DNA of 64,000 nt from Diphasiastrum complanatum (lineage: Eukaryota > Streptophyta > Lycopodiopsida > Lycopodiales > Lycopodiaceae). The stretch is taken from the NCBI GenBank assembly GCA_029204225.1, contig CM055104.1, positions 23,632,785 through 23,696,784 of the forward strand. Direction: 5' to 3'. The notes under the pieces were generated by a model. It saw only the letters and a list, made by a program, of their open reading frames with translations. It was not told where the DNA came from and ran no database searches. The position numbers and the translations under genes are program-made. Positions 1 to 10,848 of this stretch are shown one piece after another (the first letter of the stretch is position 1; each line of letters starts with the position of its first letter).

Positions 1-360
1 ATTCTTTCATCTAGCCCACCAGAAAGTGCATCCTCTGATTCCAATCCTAGGAAGCTTAGAATCTGTGTCAATGGAGCAAGCAAAACAGGACAAGCATTGA
101 TATGGCAGCTTACTTCAACGAGCTTTCCTACGAGAGCTTAGCTACCAACAATCCTACTCCATCCTCTCAATTGTGGAGCCCTCCCATTGAAATGGGACAA
201 AATCAACTTAGCCTTAGGACTCCTACTTACAGGTCACCTTTTTCTCTCATGTTTTGTATTTTTAATAGACATGCACTAGTGTCTCTCTCTCTCTTCTTAT
301 TGTTTTCCTATGAATGTGATCTCTTGGAATGTTAGAGAGTTCAACTCTCCTATTCGCTGC
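1..360 (+). pseudogene. LINE fragment: end of upstream ORF and start of ORF2 endonuclease
   Basis: An ATG at 310 opens a frame reading MNVISWNVREFNSPIR. This matches the usual opening of the AP-endonuclease domain of plant L1-type LINE ORF2 proteins, which typically start with an ISWNVRGLN-type motif. Only about 16 codons look like LINE. From about 360 the sequence becomes the antisense of a different broken ORF, so the endonuclease body and reverse transcriptase are missing. The 1-310 stretch could be the tail of LINE ORF1, but I recognise no motif in it. A LINE 3' end on the same strand lies at 8050-8451, so the two may be halves of one copy split by later insertions; this is inference. The alternative is a chance match of a short motif. 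Confidence 0.4.
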
Positions 361-370
361 TCTTTTCTTT

Positions 371-2410
371 TCAACTACTCGGCAGATCAGCCTGGGAGTC
401 GTCATATCCTCCAGCGTCATTGTTAGTCTCAAGAATGTCAGGTGGAGTTTGATCTGGTGAAGTTGGCATGAGAATGACAGGTTTAGTAGGAACGGGATTC
501 TCAACAAAGGTCGTACGCAGCACCGGGGGAGCTAATTTGTTTTAGGAACTCGTCCCATCGGGCCTTGTACGTCTCAGGAGGCCCTTGGTGTGGTCTCAGA
601 ACCCGGCTTTGAGGGGGTTGAGAGGATGAGGGTGAAGGAACGGGGTAAGTAGGAATGAAGGTTTGGGAAAAATCGAAGGCAGAATAACGTGTCAGGAGGC
701 CCTTGGTGTGGTCTCAGAAGTCGTCTTAGAGGGGGTTGAGAGGATGAGGGTGAAGGAACGGGGTAAGTAGGAATGAAGGTTTGGGAGAAATTGAAGGCGG
801 AATAATAAGAAGTTTTATAGTTAGGTGTGGGGAAAGGGAAACTTCTAGAAGCAGCTTCGGTCCTCTTGTCATCCGATCCCAAGCTTCCATCTAGGATGAT
901 GTTAGCAGTGGTGGTGGATGCGGGAGTGATGGGTGGATTCGTAACTTGGGTGGTTGTGGTGGTGTTAGCTGATGGGATCTGGCTTCCCCCCGACTGATCT
1001 GCTTTTCCGTTGTCGTCATCATCTAACTCAATTAGATCCGCAACATCAAAGTGTGTGGATGTGTCCGTGAGGATGTGGACTTGTTGGGCTTATTCTTGTT
1101 GAACTGCTGCTGTGTCTTTGGGAATGGTATTTCCATCTCCCTCCCTCCCAAAACTTGTGTCGTTGGTGATGTCGGCGGTGTGGGCATGGTTATGAGTTTT
1201 GGGGGAGTGGCCACCGAAGCTTGTTGGCCAAGTTGTGAAGCTCTGTCGGTGTCTGCTGCTAAGGATGTGTTTGTTCCATCAGCACCATCAATGGCATGTG
1301 GTGACGATTGTTGTTGTGATGTTGAATCTGATGTTGAGCTATCAGCTTGGGAGTCTGTCAAACAGGAGGATGTTTGTTGAGAGAGTGTTTCTTTTCTCGT
1401 GGCTCGTGGCTTCCTTTGGAGCTTCTCACCTTCGTTTCATCCGTTTCTGTGCTGTCTGGAGGAGGTCTCTTGGCCTTCATCTTGTTTCTGACACTTTGTT
1501 GTCGTGTCTTTGGAAGCTTGGCCTTTGTTGTGTCGTCGTCCTGCTGAGCAGAAGAACCTGCAGGGGCCGTATCCTGTTGTGAAGCTGATGGTGTTTGTTG
1601 CTTTTTGACGGTCAGCTTCATAATGCTTGTATTTGGCCTCTTGGGCGGTGGCCCTTGTGGAGATAGGGCTCGTTTCCTTGACCCCAAATGCTTGGACTTT
1701 TTGGAAGGAGTCGGGATGTCCCAAGCTTTATCAGCTACCTGCAATAGTTCCCAAAACTTGGGTCTGTTGCTCACTTGCTGCAATGTGAGGTCTGTCATTA
1801 GATACCCCAGCAAGGTGGAGGGCAACTTGTTCTTTATACACTCATGAAGGCAATTCAAAGCAAACTGGGCCCAATCATAGAGATTTTGGCCATGCGGTCA
1901 TAAATCTGCCATCATGTGAAATAGGGACATCGGTATTCTTAGGATCTTGGACCTGTAGCGTTGGGTGTACTCTGTCAGGTAAGCACATGCAGCAGCTAGA
2001 GGTTGATCATTGATAGCGTCACACCGATAATTGTCCTTGGTCTTCCACTTTTCCACAGAATGATCGATATACTTGAAATATGCTATGGTTTCAATCTTTT
2101 GTAAAGTCCTCGAGGGAAGCCGAAAGTATGGAAGTCTACTCCAGAGAGAGAGATGTTGTAAACATAGCTCATGTTTGGAGGTACAATGAACTGAAAGGAC
2201 CAGGATGTTGTGTTGTATGAGGCATAAGCCATATGCAGCACAAAGGACTCTAATAGCCATAAAGGGCAAAGACTTGGAATTCTATCTGGGTGAAGAATTG
2301 ATGTGCTTGCCGGTACCAGGTGGTCATCTCAGCAATGTCAAGGTTGCCCATGTTGATATCTATCTTGCTGGCATCAGGGTCATCAGAACCAGAAGATCTG
2401 AAAATTTGGG
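371..2410 (-). pseudogene. Unrecognised broken ORF, lying 3' of a gypsy pol
   Basis: Read on the minus strand, a discontinuous protein of roughly 600 residues runs from near 2410 to a stop at 371-373. Frameshifts lie near 2255, 1358 and in the 569-804 duplication, with an in-frame stop near 1897. The first half is globular and rich in W, Y and L, for example AEMTTWYRQAHQFF near 2330 and IAYFKYIDHSVEKWKTKDNY near 2060. The second half is low-complexity, rich in S, T, P, Q and K, with basic clusters such as KKSKHLGSRKRA. I do not recognise the family. It sits downstream of the minus-strand gypsy pol at 4015-7310, the position where extra or env-like ORFs occur in some plant gypsy lineages, but no signal peptide or fusion features are visible. 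It could also be a host pseudogene. Confidence 0.45.
569..804. repeat. 118-bp tandem duplication
   Basis: Two adjacent copies (569-686 and 687-804) share nearly every base, beginning with a shared CAGGAGGCCCTTGGTGTGG block. The period of 118 is not a multiple of three, so the duplication shifts the reading frame of the minus-strand ORF that runs through it and partly explains why that ORF is broken. Confidence 0.9.
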
Positions 2411-3720
2411 CTCATCGGTCGAGATCTGTAACAGAGTTTCTGAATGGACGCGGCTTGGTCGAGACGAGATTGGAAGTCACAGCTCGGTCGAGGTTGAAAT
2501 CAAGGACGCGACTGAGATGTGAACTGAAGGCGTGGATGAGATCTGAGGAGAAGACGCGGTTGCATTAGAGGAGCTTTGAGCTCCAAAAGGACCCTTAAGA
2601 ATTCGTGCAAGATGTAGTTTATTTTAATAAAATATTATAACACTAATACTTTTGACTTGCCATAACTTTTCAATCGTACTTCAAAAATATGTCATGTAAC
2701 ATATTATTGGAAAGCCCTTGTTGAGTGCTTTCTAATGCACCAAACTCCGCTAAATTTGGACTTACCACTAAAAAGTTATGCCATTTTTAGTGTGGAATCA
2801 AAACTGTGGACTCAAAAAGTTACGTTACGTAGATTTCAAATTTGAGTGTTTTGATTGGTCTATGTGTAAGAAAAAATTGAGAAAAAATATAAAAAGAATC
2901 TTTACAAAGGTTTTTTTTTTTATTTAGAACTCCTCTAATGAGATCTGAGGAGAGGGCGCGGTTGAGGTTTGAGGAGAAGGCACGGTTGAGAACTGAGGAG
3001 AGGGCGTGGTTGAGATCTGAGGAGAGGGCATGGTTGAGATCTGAGGAGAGGGTGCGGTTGAGATCTGAGAAAAAGAGTGTAGTTGAGATCTGAGGAGGAT
3101 GCGCGGCTCGGTCGACTGTTGAAGCAGTGTAAACAACGGGTTTGGAAACAAGGTGTTGCGAAAAACTACGGTTTCAAGAAAAAATGGAATGTTGAACTTG
3201 ATTTGTGTCCACAATAGTGAAACTAGAGTCGTGATGTGTGCTCCAGCTACACTACTTCTCAACGTGTGTTTGTGCAAAAAGATTGAGCTATATGGTTTAT
3301 CCTGGCAGAAATTGTGTGCATGAGGTCTACTCAAAACGTGTGGATGATGGCGCTCGTTTGGTGTGGTTGATGGTGGGTGATGGCAGTGGAGAATCTGATG
3401 TCTGTACTTGTGAGTGTGGATGCAATGACTGGTAGAGCGCCACACAAATGAGCATGGAAGCACAAAAATCGCCAGAAATTAGTTGCTAGAAGACATCAAA
3501 AGATTGCACATCGTTGAGGTGCAAATGACTTCACTTTCGTCTCTTTATAGCCGTTGTGTAGTGACTCGGCGTGGTCGAGATTTTTGAAGGGACCGACATG
3601 GTCGAGATTGAACTCAGTTGGACTCGGTTGAGATGGTAACCAGATGATGTGGTCGAGATGGCAATCAGAGGACGCGGTCGAGATGGCAACCAGAGGATGC
3701 GGTTGGGATCTGAAGTAAAT
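2395..3720. repeat. Interrupted 24-bp minisatellite
   Basis: The core at about 2939-3115 holds seven or eight units close to GAGATCTGAGGAGAGGGCGC with a GGTT spacer, period 24 bp. The minus strand of this core reads as an 8-residue repeat of the type SPQISTAP. Degenerate relatives of the unit (GCGGTCGAGAT-type) occur on both sides, at about 2395-2560 and 3560-3720, so the array was probably once continuous and has been interrupted by other sequence. Confidence 0.8.
2580..2935. other. Gene-free AT-rich stretch
   Basis: I see no coding potential. A block of about 60 bp at 2690-2755 resembles 36608-36668 (both read GTCATGT, then a short AACATAT tract, then an inverted AAAG...CTTT core), suggesting a dispersed repeat fragment. 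Confidence 0.5.
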
Positions 3721-4014
3721 GCTTGATCAAGTCCGTTATCTCAGTGATGCTGTTGGAGAACTTCATGAAGTAAAAATTGACAGTGTCTAAACAGGTGGAA
3801 GTTCTCAGTTGGACATGGTATCTCAACTATGGATGGAAAATATGAGATGTCAGAATTTTAGAAAGGAAATGGATTGACATAAGTGATAAAAAAAAACAGA
3901 AGGAGAACAATAATGCATTAGTTACAAACACAAGCAGTCAAAAACATAGAAATTAGTAAAATTAAAGACAATAAAACATTATCAAAAATATGTACAAGGG
4001 TAAGGGTGATGGAT

Positions 4015-5170
4015 CTAGATGGGGTCAACAAAAAAAAACTCTTCGTAGTACTGCCGTAGACGACTGCCATTTATGACAGTGTCGAGGAGGACTCCGACTG
4101 GACTGCTCCATTTGGGAAGATTTTATACATGACATATGGCCCTTCACTTCTGAATTTTAATTTTTGGGGGTGCTTCTTAGATGTGTAGGGAAGTACCTGA
4201 TCACCTAAGTGTAAGTCTTTATTGCACAGGTGATGATCATGCCAGGCTTTTTGTTGACGTTTGCTAACTAATTGAACGTGATACAAGATGAGTCAAGTCT
4301 CACACAATTGGGCTAATGTAAATAGCTTGTTTTGGATTGCTTGTTCAATTGTAACTTTCTCACATAGATCAATAGAGAAAGCTTGCATGACAGGCATTAC
4401 TGCCTCTTGACCGAAGACGAGATGGAAGGGAGTAACACATCTAGTGTCCTTCTTGGGGGTTGTGTGGTATGCCCAGATAGTGGAGAACAGCTTGGTTTTC
4501 CAATTTGATCGACTAGTTTCAACTATTTTGGTTAGGATCTTATAAATTGTCTTGATGGTGGATTCTGCCTGGCCATTACATCGGGAATAGTACGGAGTAT
4601 TTTTGTGGTGGACAACAAGATAATGGCGTAGGAGATTATCAATCACTTCGTTTGAGACGCATTGGCGTCCTTTGTTGCGCATGCTTCTATTCATTTGGTG
4701 GCGTAATTGGTTGCGATTAAGATATAGCGTGCTTGAGTATATTTGACTGCTGGGCTGATGGGCCCAACAAAAGTCTATACCCCACTTATAAAAAGCTTCG
4801 CCTTCCATAATGGGAGTAAGCGGTGTAAAGTCTACTTTTGTAGTCTTTTTAGCTCGTTGGCAAACATCACATGTTTTGATGATGGCCACCATAAGCCCGC
4901 TCTGAGTATGATCCTAACAGTCGCTTCGACAGAGAAGTGACCGCCACCAATGCCCTCATGTGTCTGAGATATGATAGGTCGTATCTCAGACTCATAAGCG
5001 CATTTGCGTATAATAGAGTCAACACCCTGTTTATATAACTGTTCAGCGATAAGTTGAAAGGGTGCTGCCTTGAACAAAAAATTTCTTTTGGCTACTGTAT
5101 TTAGCCCTTCTTTGAGTCTGTTAGTTGTAAGAAACTGAGTTATTTCCTCAGCCCATAGGGGGGTGGCATC
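4015..5170 (-). pseudogene. Gypsy integrase, H2C2 region to C-terminal module
   Basis: The minus strand first shows an H2C2-type zinc-binding stretch (HEGIGGGHFS near 4960, then CDVCQRAKK near 4850). The catalytic core follows, with YKWGIDFCWAHQ around 4780 and TPYYSRCNGQAESTIKTIYK around 4580, the usual last-acidic-residue block of gypsy integrases. Downstream come LVFGQEAVMPV and a tail with LGDQVLPYTSKKHPQKLKF and NGSRLRQYYEEFF before the stop at 4015-4017. The core is damaged: the central part near 4680-4740 no longer reads as a normal integrase, and frameshifts occur near 4290 and 4085. Integrase joins the cDNA copy to host DNA; this one is unlikely to work. Confidence 0.85.
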
Positions 5171-5173
5171 GAC

Positions 5174-5745
5174 CTAAAAAAGGCATGCATCAGGTAGATT
5201 GTCGTTGACTGGTGCATCAGCATTTTCAGCATTGGAAAGTCTGGAAAGGTGGTTGGCCATGAAGTATTGTGTACATTTTCGGACGACTACGCAGAATCTG
5301 AATTCCTCAAGTATTAAGAGCCATATAGCTATGCGTCCATTCTTACAATATTTATTTACAATATATAACAATGCTTGATGGTCTGTATAGAAAGCAAAGG
5401 TTTGGCCTAGCAAATAGTGTCAGAGTTTCTATACGACGTAGACCATGGCCAGTGCTTCATGCTCGGTTGTGGTATAGTTTACTTTAGCATGCACCAGTTG
5501 TCTGCTCAACAAACGTATCGGAAAATCTTTTTCGTATTCGTCCAGTTGTGCTAGGATACCTCCAATTGCGTACTTACTCGTGTCAGTATGCACGTGGAAT
5601 TCTTTCGTGTAATCTGGGGAACGAAGTATGGGTACGGGGTGGTAAGTGTTGTTTTCAATTTCTTAAAAGCTTTTATGCGTTCCTCGGTCCACAACCACAA
5701 CTAAATAAACGATTTTTGCCTTACCGATGTCATCGATTATGAAGA
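5174..5745 (-). pseudogene. Gypsy RNase H domain
   Basis: Reading on the minus strand, FHVHTDTSKYAIGGILAQLD (near 5600-5540) gives the first catalytic aspartate block. It is followed by TTEHEALAMVYVV near 5450, FAFYTDHQALLYIVNK near 5390 and MANHLSRL near 5250. These are the usual motifs of the RNase H domain that removes RNA from the RNA-DNA hybrid. Stops interrupt the frame near 5425-5440 and 5171. The domain sits between RT and integrase as expected. Confidence 0.85.
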
Positions 5746-5756
5746 TGCGGTAGTAG

Positions 5757-6480
5757 TTATTTAGTATGGCCTAAGAAGACGTAGAATTCTTTTATCGTTG
5801 CGGGTAAAGGCATCTCAACTATAACCTTGGTCTTCAAAGGATCGGTAGAAATGTTATCCTTAAATATAATATATTCGAGCACAACTCCATGGGTGACCCA
5901 AATTTGACACTTTTCAGGGTTTAGTGAGATACCAAACTTGCGACAACGAATGAATATCTTTTCAAGGGCTTCGAGGTGTTTGTCTGCAGAAGAATATACA
6001 CCTAAATCATCAAGATAAATCTCGACAATTTGATGTAACAAATCTTGGAACGCCATTTGCATGACGCGTTGGAACGTGGAAGGGGTGTTGCATAAGCCAA
6101 AAGGCATTACGTTATAAGCATAAACGTCGTATTCCGTGGCAAAAGTCGTCTTGTGTCTATCCTCAGGGGCTATTTGGACTAGAAAATAGCCACTAAAACC
6201 ATCTAAGAAGTTGAAAGCTTCAGCTCTTGCCATTTCCTCAAGTATTTGTGTCGTTAAGGGTAATGGGAAGTGGTCTTTTTAAGTAACTGCGTTAAGGTTT
6301 TTGAGATACGAAGCTTGCCATTTTTCTTGGGAAGTACCACAATGGGTGATACCCAATCCGTGTGTTGGACTTCATATCATAAATGAAATCAACATCTAGG
6401 AGCTTGTTAATATCCTCGTCAATACATTCACGATAAACTAGGTTACAACGGTAAAGGCTTAGCCCAAATAGGCTTAGCGT
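5757..6480 (-). pseudogene. Gypsy reverse transcriptase
   Basis: The minus strand contains FNLDGFSG-like FNFLDGFSGYFLVQIAPED near 6200, MPFGLCNTPSTFQRVM near 6090 and the catalytic box IYLDDLGVYS near 6015, then NPEKCQIWV near 5920. This order is diagnostic of a Ty3/gypsy RT. The N-terminal part (6235-6480) is still readable (WVSPIVVLPKKNGK) but is split by frameshifts and stops, so the protein is not made intact. Residues of the YxDD box are present. Confidence 0.9.
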
Positions 6481-6606
6481 TCTCCTCTAATGGAATAGTA
6501 TCAATTGCTATTTCAGGCGGGACCCCTTCATTTCGGTATAATTCCAGGCAAATACATCTCTGTATTTGCGTAGTAAGGTCTCCAGATCAATAAGATGACC
6601 TGGCAT

Positions 6607-7200
6607 GAGGTGGGCTCCGACGTGAACTATACGATCCATCTCCTCGTCAGGATCTTTAAGATTTATCTCTATTGTCTTTGCTGGTCCTTCAAAGGAGTGG
6701 GAAGCCTTTGTAGGCTCTCGTTGGGATTGCGGCAACTGGATGACGACGTCATCAAGTGTGAAATTTTTGAAATGGGTTGGAAGATCATAAGGAGGTTCCA
6801 CAAAGTTCTCAGGAACTTTGGAAATTATTGATGTGGATGTGCTAGCGGAATTGGAAGCGCTATTGCATGGATTGTCATTTTGTTGTTCAGACAACGACTT
6901 GATTGGTTGGGTTCCAATGTAAACTATACGATCCATCTCCTCGTCAGGATCTTTCAGATTTAGCTCTATTGTCTTTGCTAGTCCTTCAAAGGAGTGGGAA
7001 GCCTTTGTAGGCTCCCGTTGGGGTTGCGACAACTGGATGACGACATCATCAAGTGTGAAATCTTTGAAATGGCTTGGAAGATCAAAAGGAGGTTCCACAA
7101 AGTTCTCGGGAACTTTGGAAATTATTGATGTGGATGTGCTAGCGGAATTGGAAGTGCTATCGCATGGATTGTCCTTTTGTTGTTTGGACAACGGCTTGAT
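6607..7200 (-). repeat. 297-bp in-frame tandem duplication inside gypsy pol
   Basis: Two units of 297 bp (6607-6903 and 6904-7200) lie head to tail, with short further fragments to about 7260. The length equals 99 codons, so the frame is kept and the minus-strand protein contains the same segment twice, from SASTSTSIISKVPENFVEPP to DPDEEMDRIV. The duplicated part lies between the protease and RT positions, just before the LLRKYRDVFAWNY motif that normally precedes RT. Confidence 0.9.
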
Positions 7201-7310
7201 TGGCTGTCCTTTTGTTGTTCGGACAATGGGCTTGATTGGTTGTTCGAACGACTTGATTCCTCAGAATTTGCCAACACCCTCGCCTTCACACTTGGAACAG
7301 TGGACACCAC

Positions 7311-8049
7311 TTATGGACTTGGCTATTTACATTTGCCATGTCCATTCGCATCTACTTTACCGTTACCTTTTATGCATAAGCAGGCCTTGGGCCCTCTATT
7401 TAATTGTTTACTTACATTTAGACTGTATGGTTGGCCTTGGGTCCTATTACTCATTTATTGAGATATTACCTTGGAGGGGTGCCCTCTTGGAGGGCACACT
7501 ATTTTCCCTCCTAGTTGACTCTTATCCTCTGGACCCCTTTTTAGGGCTTCCTGTTGGGTATAAGTAGGGCTCCAGTGTTGTTGTTGCTAACCAAGTTGAA
7601 TGTATGGAAAAGGAGCAATTGTCAATGCAAGAGGTGTGGCACAAGAGATAGGGGCATGTCAACTTCTTGGTTTTCCTCTAGGTGCTTAGATCTGATAGAA
7701 AATAGACTCTATCGTAGTCTAACTCCTAAGGGTTGTCACTTGGGAACACATCATGAATTCCAACTTTTCTCGTCTCAAAACTGATCTTGGACTTTCCTCG
7801 TGCAAACCTAACTTTTTTTTCTTCGCTTTCTCCCATGGAGACCTAGGGCCGGTCTCTACTTCCCCGTCCACAGATATAACAACAACTAGCTTTTCAAGAA
7901 CTTGGACAAGTCAAGCAAAATCTCATACCCTTTCAGCTTCGCTGCCACCAAAGAGCCGAACTTTCTCTTGGTTCGATTCCAAATGGAATCTCTCTAATCC
8001 CCCACCTCTAGAAAGCCAGATTTCGACGCACTCACAAAATTAAAACTAA
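7311..8049. other. No recognised gene
   Basis: Short frames occur on both strands but none shows a recognisable domain. The stretch probably contains the decayed 5' part of the gypsy element and the body of a 5'-truncated LINE. Confidence 0.4.
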
Positions 8050-8451
8050 CAAGCTCAAAGTCTTCTCTCTTAGGATTCTTCATCTCTCTCTTCTTTTCTT
8101 CCATTGTTATGCTTCTCTTTGGAAATCAATGACTGATCTCTTTATTGCACGCTTTTATACCAGATATAGGAGATTCAACCATACACATTTGCTGCTAAAG
8201 GACAACATTTTTGACAATGTAAAGATTAATAATTTTTTGCAATGCATTAGAATTATTACTCTCTGGAACACTTGGTTAGAAAGGAATAGTAGGAAATTTG
8301 GGAATGGTGACTTTGTTATCTCCTTACTTCTTTTCAAAGAGGTTGATAAACTTTTGCTTCTTTGAGCTTTATTTTCCATGTATTTTTGTAAAAAGTCTAT
8401 AATCTACGTTTAACTTTCTTCAAGAGAAAAAAAAAAGGAAAAAAAAAAATA
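8050..8451 (+). mobile_element. LINE 3' end with poly-A tail
   Basis: A plus-strand frame ends in LWNTWLERNSRKFGNGDF followed by a hydrophobic helix and a stop at about 8363. This resembles the C-terminus of plant LINE ORF2 proteins, where an LW-x-x-W-x-ERN motif is common. About 55 bp further on lies an A-rich tract at 8421-8451, consistent with the reverse-transcribed poly-A tail. The rest of ORF2 is not readable upstream, so the copy is 5'-truncated or was interrupted. The assignment rests on one motif plus the tail. Confidence 0.55.
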
Positions 8452-9263
8452 GAAGCAAAGAAACTATTTTCCATACTTGAATCTACACAATTTCATAACA
8501 AAGTTTCAAGATGAGCGTCTAAATGATAGACATATTACCAAAAAGTTTACTAACGTTGGTGAAATGTAAGCACTATTATTCTCAATCGAAAACATTTCCA
8601 ACATTCTCATAAAGATGCTCATCATATCTTATAGTAAATAAGACTTATAAGAGAAAGTCGTACCTAAAATTGTCACAAGGCACCTATTCACGTGACTCAG
8701 TAGAAAATATGAGGCCAAAAATATTCTTGATAGCTACAGCTTTGGGAGGTCTTTAGTTGAGAATATTGGTCCGAACTTCACCCTTCCTAGAATTCCAGAC
8801 CCTCTTCTCAGTATGACAGACCATCTCTTTCTCAACTCATGTGGTTATCTACGAAGGCTTGGGATGGAGTGCTCATGGTACTATGGCTGATAATGGATCA
8901 TTAAGCTATCTAGTTAGAACTTCAACTCAAAGTGTGAAATAGTAGCCTCTTGGCGAACATTGGACTACAATGTAATAAAGTAGAATCGTAGCGTCAATCT
9001 AACTCAATTGTAAAGAAGCTCAAAAATTCATACTCAAATTGAGCAGCTGTGGCCTCCTAACCAGCCGTTGGACTACCAACATTTGCTCAAATAATCTCAA
9101 TACCAAATGCAAAAGTGTGGATTACTGGCTACCAATATCGTTGTGATAAACTACATGCACAAGTACAAAACACAAATAACATAAAATTATTATATGATTT
9201 TAATGTTTTAATTTTTAGATAGTACTATTCTTATACATTGTCGCTTATATGATTCTTTTGCAT
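8452..9263. other. No recognised gene
   Basis: AT-rich sequence without a convincing frame, splice pattern or repeat on either strand. Confidence 0.4.
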
Positions 9264-9429
9264 CTTGGTGCAGGCTCGAGCTCTACACACATATCTCTCT
9301 TCTTTTGTTAACACAGTAATGAAAGTTCCACTCCAATATGCATTAAAGTTCTGTAATCGATTTTTTTTTCTACTTCATTTCAATATATTAGGGTTTATTG
9401 TAATGTATTGTATGTTTATGAATGAAGTA

Positions 9430-10401
9430 ATCATGTTGGGGTCAGGCAGTGGTGAAAGCTCGAGAGACTTTGTAAAAAATTTATATGAATCATTAACTCC
9501 TGAGCAGAAAACACAACTGCAAAATATGCTTAGCCATTGAGGGTGGTCCCTCACAAGCGGCCGCGGCTCCCGCCCCCACCGAAGAGTCATCCACAAATCC
9601 TTATTATGACGTGGATCCTCAAGGCAATATAATTGCCAATAGAAAAGGGAGGGTGGTTTTGGACTGACTCTATTCTTTATGCCAATGCCATTTTGGCGAC
9701 AAATTATTTAGTAAATGGTCCGAACAACCTGCCGCTGATAACCGACAGGTTATTGGTACCCTTCGTGACGAATTCCAACAAGAAGAGGAATTCGAGGAGA
9801 AGGAAATTCATAAGCATATGAGCTTATGGATTAGGCATCGTCGTGATATGGCACAACGAGCTTATATGGACGGGCAATCCAACCCCTCTTGGTGTTCAAG
9901 AAATGATTGAAACCGTGTAAAAGCGGATGAACAAACACCAAATAAATACAAGATTCAGAAAGATGTTGTGGCCGCTAGGATGCATGGGATAGGCAATTCT
10001 AGGTTGGGCTCGAGCGGAAAGGCGGGCTTGCAAGCAAGCATGGTAAGTGAACTTACACTACTCTTATAGTTTATTTTTGATTTCATATGTTTTTATTTTT
10101 TAATATGCATTATGACTAGCTGCTTCAACGTAGCCCTAAATTAATTTCAACTTAAATTGAATGCATGGATAGTTTGCAGACTATGGATGTCTGCCAACTA
10201 AGGAGGCGTACGATGCATTAGTCGACAAACTAAAGAGCGAGGATCATCCTCCAAATGTAAGTATTAGTTTTTGTATTCATACTAATGTGGTTTGTATCAT
10301 GACGTCAATTTTATTTAGTTTAATATAATCAAGCATTAAATATCAATGTAGTTTGTTTGTTTGTATTCATGCAGACTGGACGTCACGACGACGACGAGTA
10401 G
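9430..10401 (+). pseudogene. Spliced transposon-type ORF, probably the second gene of a CACTA element
   Basis: Three exons can be proposed. The first (about 9435-10042) reads SGSGESSRDFVKNLYESLTP, an alanine/proline-rich linker, YYDVDPQGNIIANRKGR and then GIGNSRLGSSGKAGLQASM before a GTAAGT donor. The second (10173-10256, 84 nt) reads DYGCLPTKEAYDALVDKLKS before another GTAAGT donor. The third (10375-10401) reads TGRHDDDE then stop. Exons two and three join in phase. Exon one has a frameshift near 9538 and two stops near 9663 and 9908. The layout resembles the non-catalytic second ORF (Ptta/En/Spm-like) carried by plant CACTA elements, and a block of short repeats typical of CACTA subterminal regions follows at 10849-11050. 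Family assignment is tentative; I cannot see the terminal inverted repeats. Confidence 0.5.
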
Positions 10402-10845
10402 ATTAGGTTTATATATTTTAGTTGATGTTAGATCTAGAAAGACTCGTGCGACATTAAAGCACCAATTTTGTAATACATTGATTCATATTATGAAAATTGA
10501 TCGTGCTATATTGCCATTGCTTTTATATGTGCAATGTTCTTTTTTTCAAAAATTACAATGTCAAATTTAGAGATGTGGATTGACGTAATAACCAACTAAG
10601 AAATCAAAACCATAAAATATAAAATATAAAATAGTAGTTTAAGAATATAAAATGAAAAGTAGTTTAAGAATGAAAAGTACCTCATGCTTAGTTTGTTATT
10701 TGATCCAAATGTTGAATGCAACTCAAAAATATTGTTTTTAAAACAATTCACGAACATCACTTCTCCAAGAACTCAACTCGAAGAATAGCCCGATAAAAAT
10801 GCGCGCGCTATTTTTTACGCATTTTTTATTTTATTTTACCTAATT
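10402..10845. other. Gene-free 3' flank of the spliced ORF
   Basis: AT-rich, with short AAAATATAAAATA runs near 10615-10640. No coding signal is visible. Confidence 0.4.
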
Positions 10846-10848
10846 TGG

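Larger units (their letters stand above)
4015..7310 (-). mobile_element. Ty3/gypsy retrotransposon, pol region, degenerate
   Basis: The minus strand carries the ordered pol domains of a plant Ty3/gypsy element: linker upstream of RT (7310-6490), reverse transcriptase (6480-5757), RNase H (5745-5174), H2C2 zinc-binding and integrase (5170-4293) and a C-terminal module ending at a stop at 4015-4017. Only a few frameshifts and stops separate the domains, so this is one of the better-preserved gypsy copies here. I could not locate its LTRs, primer site or gag. A related but more damaged minus-strand pol lies at 38300-40020. Confidence 0.88.

Noticed and set aside
1051-1582. Plus-strand frames over 100 codons
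   Set aside because: They are antisense shadows of the minus-strand broken ORF at 371-2410; their Val/Cys-rich composition mirrors its S/T/Q-rich coding strand.
2939-3115. Short regular direct repeats that might suggest a CRISPR array
   Set aside because: Units are contiguous without unique spacers and the context is a plant genome, so this is a minisatellite.
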